From Gnetum montanum (lineage: Eukaryota; Streptophyta; Gnetopsida; Gnetales; Gnetaceae): a DNA stretch of 64,000 bases. The notes beneath the pieces are model-generated. The model saw nothing but the letters and a program-made list of their open reading frames with translations, was not told the origin of the DNA and ran no database searches. Shown here piece by piece: positions 59,882 through 64,000 of the stretch (position 1 is its first letter; the number at the start of each line of letters is the position of its first letter). The stretch lies in NCBI GenBank assembly GCA_015680685.1, contig MNCI01022064.1, positions 82,354-146,353 on the forward strand. Reading direction: 5' to 3'. A program made the translations under genes and the position numbers.

Positions 59882-59995
59882 GGGGAACATATATATAGGT
59901 TTTATGGACATGATATCACGTATGAACTAGTGCAGACTCAATATTGTGTCAGACCCAATACTAGGCACCCGATATCATGTCCCATCTAGAATAGG
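59882..59995 (-). promoter_or_regulatory. U3-like internal promoter block (element G)
   Basis: TATA box cctatatatatg at about 59889-59900 on the minus strand; upstream of it gatatcatg, caatattg and gatatcggg copies up to about 59985. These are the motif type of G's own LTR U3, not that of E and F. It lies about 575 bp before the 3' ORF start. Confidence 0.5.
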
Positions 59996-61384
59996 GTACT
60001 TAGTAAAATTGATGAATTTTCAAGTTTGCATAGCTAAAAATGAAGAATTTGACTTAGATTTGAAAGATTTAGGGTAATGTTAAGTGGACATTAAGGCATC
60101 AAAAGTGTAATAGAGTGGAATTATACAATGAAGTTCTTGAATAGGGTGAGGAAAAGGGACATGTAGTGGTGTAAAGGAATGTTTGGGTTGAAATGATGAT
60201 AAAGGAAAAAATAAATCTAGCAATGTAGTACTTGGAGGGTATAAGATGATCTGGTGGTGTGCAATAAGTACCAATTACAAAAGCCACACAAGTGGGTCCT
60301 CCCTAAAGTAGGTTCCAACCTATCATGCCCTTATGTAACCACACCTTAAAATGTCCATAGGCACTATAAGGGTTAAATGTAATATGCACTGGTGCAACAA
60401 AACACACACACATCTAAAATACCACCGTGATGAGGTACGAATTCTATGCCACACAAGATACAAGTTAGAAATACTTGGACAGTGGGATGAGAGGATTTGT
60501 AAAAGGGATTGTAGAGATCAGGGCATGAGGTAATTTACCCTCAGCACAATGAATCCAAAGTGTTATGCATGATTAAGGTACCATTAGTCTTTCACTCCAA
60601 GATCAAAACCAAGTCCATACCTCTAATCAGTGACATCACATTATTTTATCCTGATGATAGATAACCATACGAGCATCATGACAATAAGGTGTACAATCAC
60701 TTGGTGTTTTGTGCAAGGTGGGAGTAATTTGAATTTCTCTGCTGTGTGTTTTTCTTGATCTTTTCTTTTCTATTTTTCTTCTTTCTTTTCTTTTTCTTCT
60801 TTTGGCAGCTTTGGCACTTTGTCTTTTCTAATGGTGAATCAGAGAAGCCACTGACCTTCAGGCATGGGTGCATGTCTTTCTAGTGGGACCCCCCAAAATA
60901 GCATTGAGTTACTTTATTCAGTGCCTTATCACAACTCTTACTCCCATTTTTTGTTAGATCTACAAGGATTTTAGTATGATAGCACATACAAATGTCACCA
61001 AAGAGAATCCTCAAATCCCCTTGATGTCACACCCTTTCCATTCCCTCTTAGTCCGTCTCTCGTCACTCTAGGCATAATGAGTACAAAGTTACTTTAAGTT
61101 TAAATGATGACAAGAATATCATTGTACCCAGAGTAGAACCTCTTATTAATAGAATGGGTGGGTGGATGTTGTGGCTCATTGTCCAAATAATTAGTCCCTT
61201 GTGACTTGATAGCATAGAACAACACCTCAACTGATTGGTCACATGGGTATTTTATTTATAGATGAGATTTCCCTCAAAAAGACAAAACAACAAATTGAAA
61301 AATGAAAAATTAGAGATAAAAAAATTGGAAAACAAAAAAATTATAAAACTAAAGAAAATGAAAAACATTTACTAATTCTACTTG
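59996..61384 (-). other. Non-coding region of element G
   Basis: No ORF supported. Contains the aagtgggtcctccc block shared with E and F (near 60290) and the A-rich tract after the gag stop (61260-61370). Confidence 0.55.
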
Positions 61385-63740
61385 TTAGCATGGGGGGTAT
61401 CCCCCATGACTAAATCTTTGAGCATGGTGAGAATTAATAAATGGAAAGTTTGGATCCATGCATGTTGGAAATATTGGGGTCTGGTCATATCTAAACCACT
61501 AGGTGTCTTTTGATGTGGTTGCAGGAATGTACCCAAATTGGGGTTCACACACTTGATTAAAGTAGGCATAGTGGATAGACTATAAGATGTGGTCATGTGA
61601 TAAGAAGCTGATCCACTATGGCACCTTGACCATAAGATAGTATGCAAGGATTAATATGTCTCCCTACGTGGTTATATTCATTGGGCTACATGGTTGTTGG
61701 AGTGTTAATTGGTGACCTGGATAAGGTAACAAAAGGCATTGAGTTCGAAGAGGAAGGTCCATCACAGTGTTGGGCTTGTGCCGAGTTGGAGGCTACAGTG
61801 GTTTTAGAACTGTGTTGTCTCTTTCTATGGTCATGCCTAAAGAAAGGATGCTTTCGACGTTGTGGGGGACTTCCACTATTGTTGACAGTAGTAGCACAAG
61901 TAATGTTTGTGGGTTGGTGCTATGGTGCAAAACCTTCTAGTACAATTGGTGGTGATATAGAAGGAGGTTAAGGATAAGAATATTGAGGGCAAGAAGAAGT
62001 GTAAGGAACATGAAGTGGTGATCCTGTGGAAGAGGATATGGATTGATAGTACTCGGGAGAATGATAATGATGAGGTGAAGTAGAGGATGTCGATCTAGTT
62101 GGAGAAACAAGGTGTTGAACATAATAAGCACTTAGTGTTGGGGCATACAAAGGTTGAGGCCAGTTTGGTGATGGTCTCCCACATGACTGGGGGTTTTGCC
62201 ACTGTGGTTGAACACAGTACTTCTATACAAGATCTAGATGTAGCATTCTTCCCCAATGTTCATGTAGATGTGACAAGATTGGGCATTGGCCTTTGGGGTG
62301 ATCGTACAAGAAAACTTCACATTGATACTTCTGATTTGCAGTTGGGCCCCTATCCTTATTTCCTTTAGCCCTTCTTTTTGATTGTTGAATGGTGTTTAGT
62401 CTTGTTTCTCATTTTGGCACCCTTTATTTGTTTTGGTTTTCAGAGTGATCATGCATGCTTTTACCTTCGATAATATTTGCATATTGTCCACATTTTTCAT
62501 GTGCCCATTCCATGATCGTATTAATCTTTACCTTGATTTCATCTAGTGATTTTAGTATTGGCAAAGATGAAGATGGTTCTACCTCCTCACAGTGAGTTGA
62601 TTTCTCCTCTTCATGATTATGGACCTTCATTACTTTAAGAGTTTGGTCCTATTGAGATCTTTCAACATTCTCCCATTTGGCTATCTCTCCTTCTTCTTTT
62701 GCTACCCACTTAATAAGCTCCTGGAATTGGTGGGTTTGTAGTTCATATAGTTGACCTGGGGCATACATCCCTAGGGTCTCCCTTGTTTCATTATGGATCC
62801 CATCCATGATGTGATACATTAGCCTTTCCTTAGAGAACCCATGGCCTGGGAAGTTATTTAACAATGAGTAATATCTTTCTAAGGCCATGTCCAAGGGTTC
62901 ATGTTGTCCTTGTTTCCATTCTTGGGATTTTCTTCTCAAGGCTAACACTCTTGCACAAGTTTGATATCTTTCATTGAAGAATTCTACAATTGTTGGCCAA
63001 TAGTAAACTGATTTCAGCTTTAAAGACTTGTACCATACTTTTGCTTGGTCAATGAGTGTCATAGGAAAGAGCTTAAGTCTTTGCCACCCATTATCAATAT
63101 TGTTCCCTGCACAAGTGTCGTAGAAGACTTGTAAATGATGTTGTAGATATAAATCATAGCCTCGTGAAAACTTGGGAAAGTTGTTTAAATCAAGCTTAGG
63201 TAGATGACTTTTCTTACGATGCTTGTGGGATATTTGAATAGCCTCTGTTATATGCATTAGGCTATTAGTAGCTAGTAGGGGTTCCTCGTCACTAAGTAGG
63301 TTGTGAGTTTATGAGTTGGAATGATGTTGTCTTTATTCATGTTGATGTTCCTAATTTTTCCTGTGGGTTCGATTTTCATTTCTATGCTAACCCCTTGAGG
63401 AGTAGTCATCCATTTCATGACCTGACATTGAAAGAGTAGAGGAAGAGAGAGAATTGGAAGATTCATCATGACTTTTGTAAGTCTCCCAATCGTCCCCTGA
63501 TGCACTCTTGCTAATCATTGAGAAGGTCCTAGGCCTTATGGACCTCATCATTCTAGGAGATGTCCCATCCTCACTAGAGGTGTTTGAGTAGGATGACAAG
63601 AGTCCTTGAGTTTCATTGGGGTGTTTATGAACATATGAAACTCCTGCATAAGATTGGATACTCCAAACTTCTTCTTCTTCATAAATTGCATTGGTTCTCC
63701 AATGAATTTCCTCGCCAGATGTTGCATTACTGTTGTCTTG
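61385..63740 (-). pseudogene. gag: gag of element G, joined to the pol C-terminal tail
   Basis: One frame from about 63600 to about 61968 on the minus strand, with few stops. The start is unclear, near 63740, with VHKHPNE where others have VYTHPNE. The Ser-rich N-terminal part lacks the FILHQDE segment. The gag domain (63257-62649) is intact over 202 codons: MHITEAIQIS, FFNERYQTCARV, EPLDMALERYYSLL, YAPGQLYELQTHQFQELIKWVAKEEGE. In the zinc knuckle near 62280-62320 the second Cys is Phe (CEVFLYDHPKGQC). A proline/serine-rich tail follows, and then, without protease or pol, the terminal HGGYPPC-stop at 61385-61387 that ends pol in E. This gag is clearly diverged from the others, so G is a separate family. 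Confidence 0.8.
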
Positions 63741-63865
63741 TGAGAGAGACGTTGTGAATTATGTGTGACTCAGTTGAATTTAATTTCTTTTGTTTAAAAG
63801 ATATATTGTTAATACATTGTTACAGCAATCGTATATGATATAACTGATCTAGATAACTAGCACCA

Positions 63866-63883
63866 TCCCTAGCAACAGCCCCA
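63866..63883 (-). other. Primer-binding site of element G
   Basis: On the element strand TGGGGCTGTTGCTAGGGA, a decayed tRNA-Asp complement one base from the LTR. Confidence 0.75.
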
Positions 63884-63884
63884 A

Positions 63885-64000
63885 TGATGAGCAGCGAGGT
63901 ACCCCTATGCTCAACCATACGAATATGAGTGTGTACGTGCAATTCGGTTGAACTTCGTGGATGAACTAGTTATGGAACCTAGATAGTTATAAATTGATTG
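63885..64000 (-). repeat. 5' LTR of element G, cut by the window end
   Basis: Starts TGATGAGCAGCGAGGTACCCC and follows the 3' LTR at 43086 (ctcaaccatacgaatatgagtgtgtac) to the window edge. Confidence 0.9.

Larger units (their letters stand above)
43086..64000 (-). mobile_element. Element G: gag + 3' ORF element without PR/RT/IN, host of F
   Basis: Minus strand; 3' LTR at 43086-43927, 5' LTR starting at 63885 and running off the window. Subtracting element F (45771-59001), the visible part is about 7.7 kb. It contains gag and the 3' ORF; no protease, RT, RNase H or integrase motif could be found between 59312 and 63740. The U5 end CGCTACTCATCA groups it with A and C. The last five bases before the LTR are atggt; the other target copy is outside the window. 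Confidence 0.85.

Noticed and set aside
1-64000. tRNA or rRNA genes
   Set aside because: The only tRNA-like matches are the 17-18 nt primer-binding sites; no cloverleaf was seen.

Overview
This window is nuclear DNA from a plant, most likely a seed plant with a large repeat-rich genome; I cannot name the species. No intact host gene, tRNA or rRNA was recognised. The recognisable content is mostly nested, decayed LTR retrotransposons of the Ty3/gypsy Athila type. The evidence for that assignment is a primer-binding site complementary to the 3' end of plant tRNA-Asp, a single gag-pro-pol frame, an RT active site of the form (V/L)(F/L)MDDFSTYG, a gag knuckle of the form CX2CX3HX4C, an integrase without a chromodomain, and an extra long ORF 3' of integrase.

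Layout. 1-1108: unassigned. 1109-2684 (minus): an LTR joined to a Helitron Rep/helicase N-terminal fragment (unit D1). 2685-6749: AT-rich unassigned DNA with a 420-bp tandem duplication and a degenerate AAATTT-rich array. 6750-9823: unclassified repeat B, copy 1, and its right flank. 9824-16800 (plus): element A, a gag-protease element without RT or integrase, whose 3' LTR is cut off. 16801-17282: repeat B, copy 2. 17283-18524: AT-rich, with a 95-bp tandem repeat. 18525-38640: a second LTR/Helitron unit (D2), split by two insertions: element E (18832-31879, minus, full-length layout) and element C (32263-38499, minus, same gag-protease family as A). 38641-43085: AT-rich unassigned DNA with tandem repeats and a CpG-richer patch. 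43086 to beyond 64000 (minus): element G, itself split by element F (45771-59001, minus, full-length layout). A 100-N assembly gap sits in G.

Three architectures coexist. E and F carry gag-PR-RT-RNaseH-IN plus a 3' ORF of about 940 codons. G has gag plus the 3' ORF but no PR, RT or IN. A and C have gag-PR only. All coding regions are broken by stop codons; many are readable as C-to-T or G-to-A changes, and frameshifts are few. The gag-PR frame of A has about 16 stops and no frameshift.

The most interesting signal is a candidate second transcription unit inside E, F and G. Upstream of the 3' ORF each has a TATA-containing block that resembles the U3 of its own LTR family: GTATAC/TCGAT-type in E and F, GATATC-type in G. 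It is followed by a conserved donor-like site (AG|GTATGC), a purine tract resembling the polypurine tract, and an acceptor-like TGCAG directly before the 3' ORF start. A and C, which lack the 3' ORF, also lack the U3-like block but keep the donor and acceptor pair and a 24-28 codon ORF. This is read from the sequence by eye; expression and splicing are inference.
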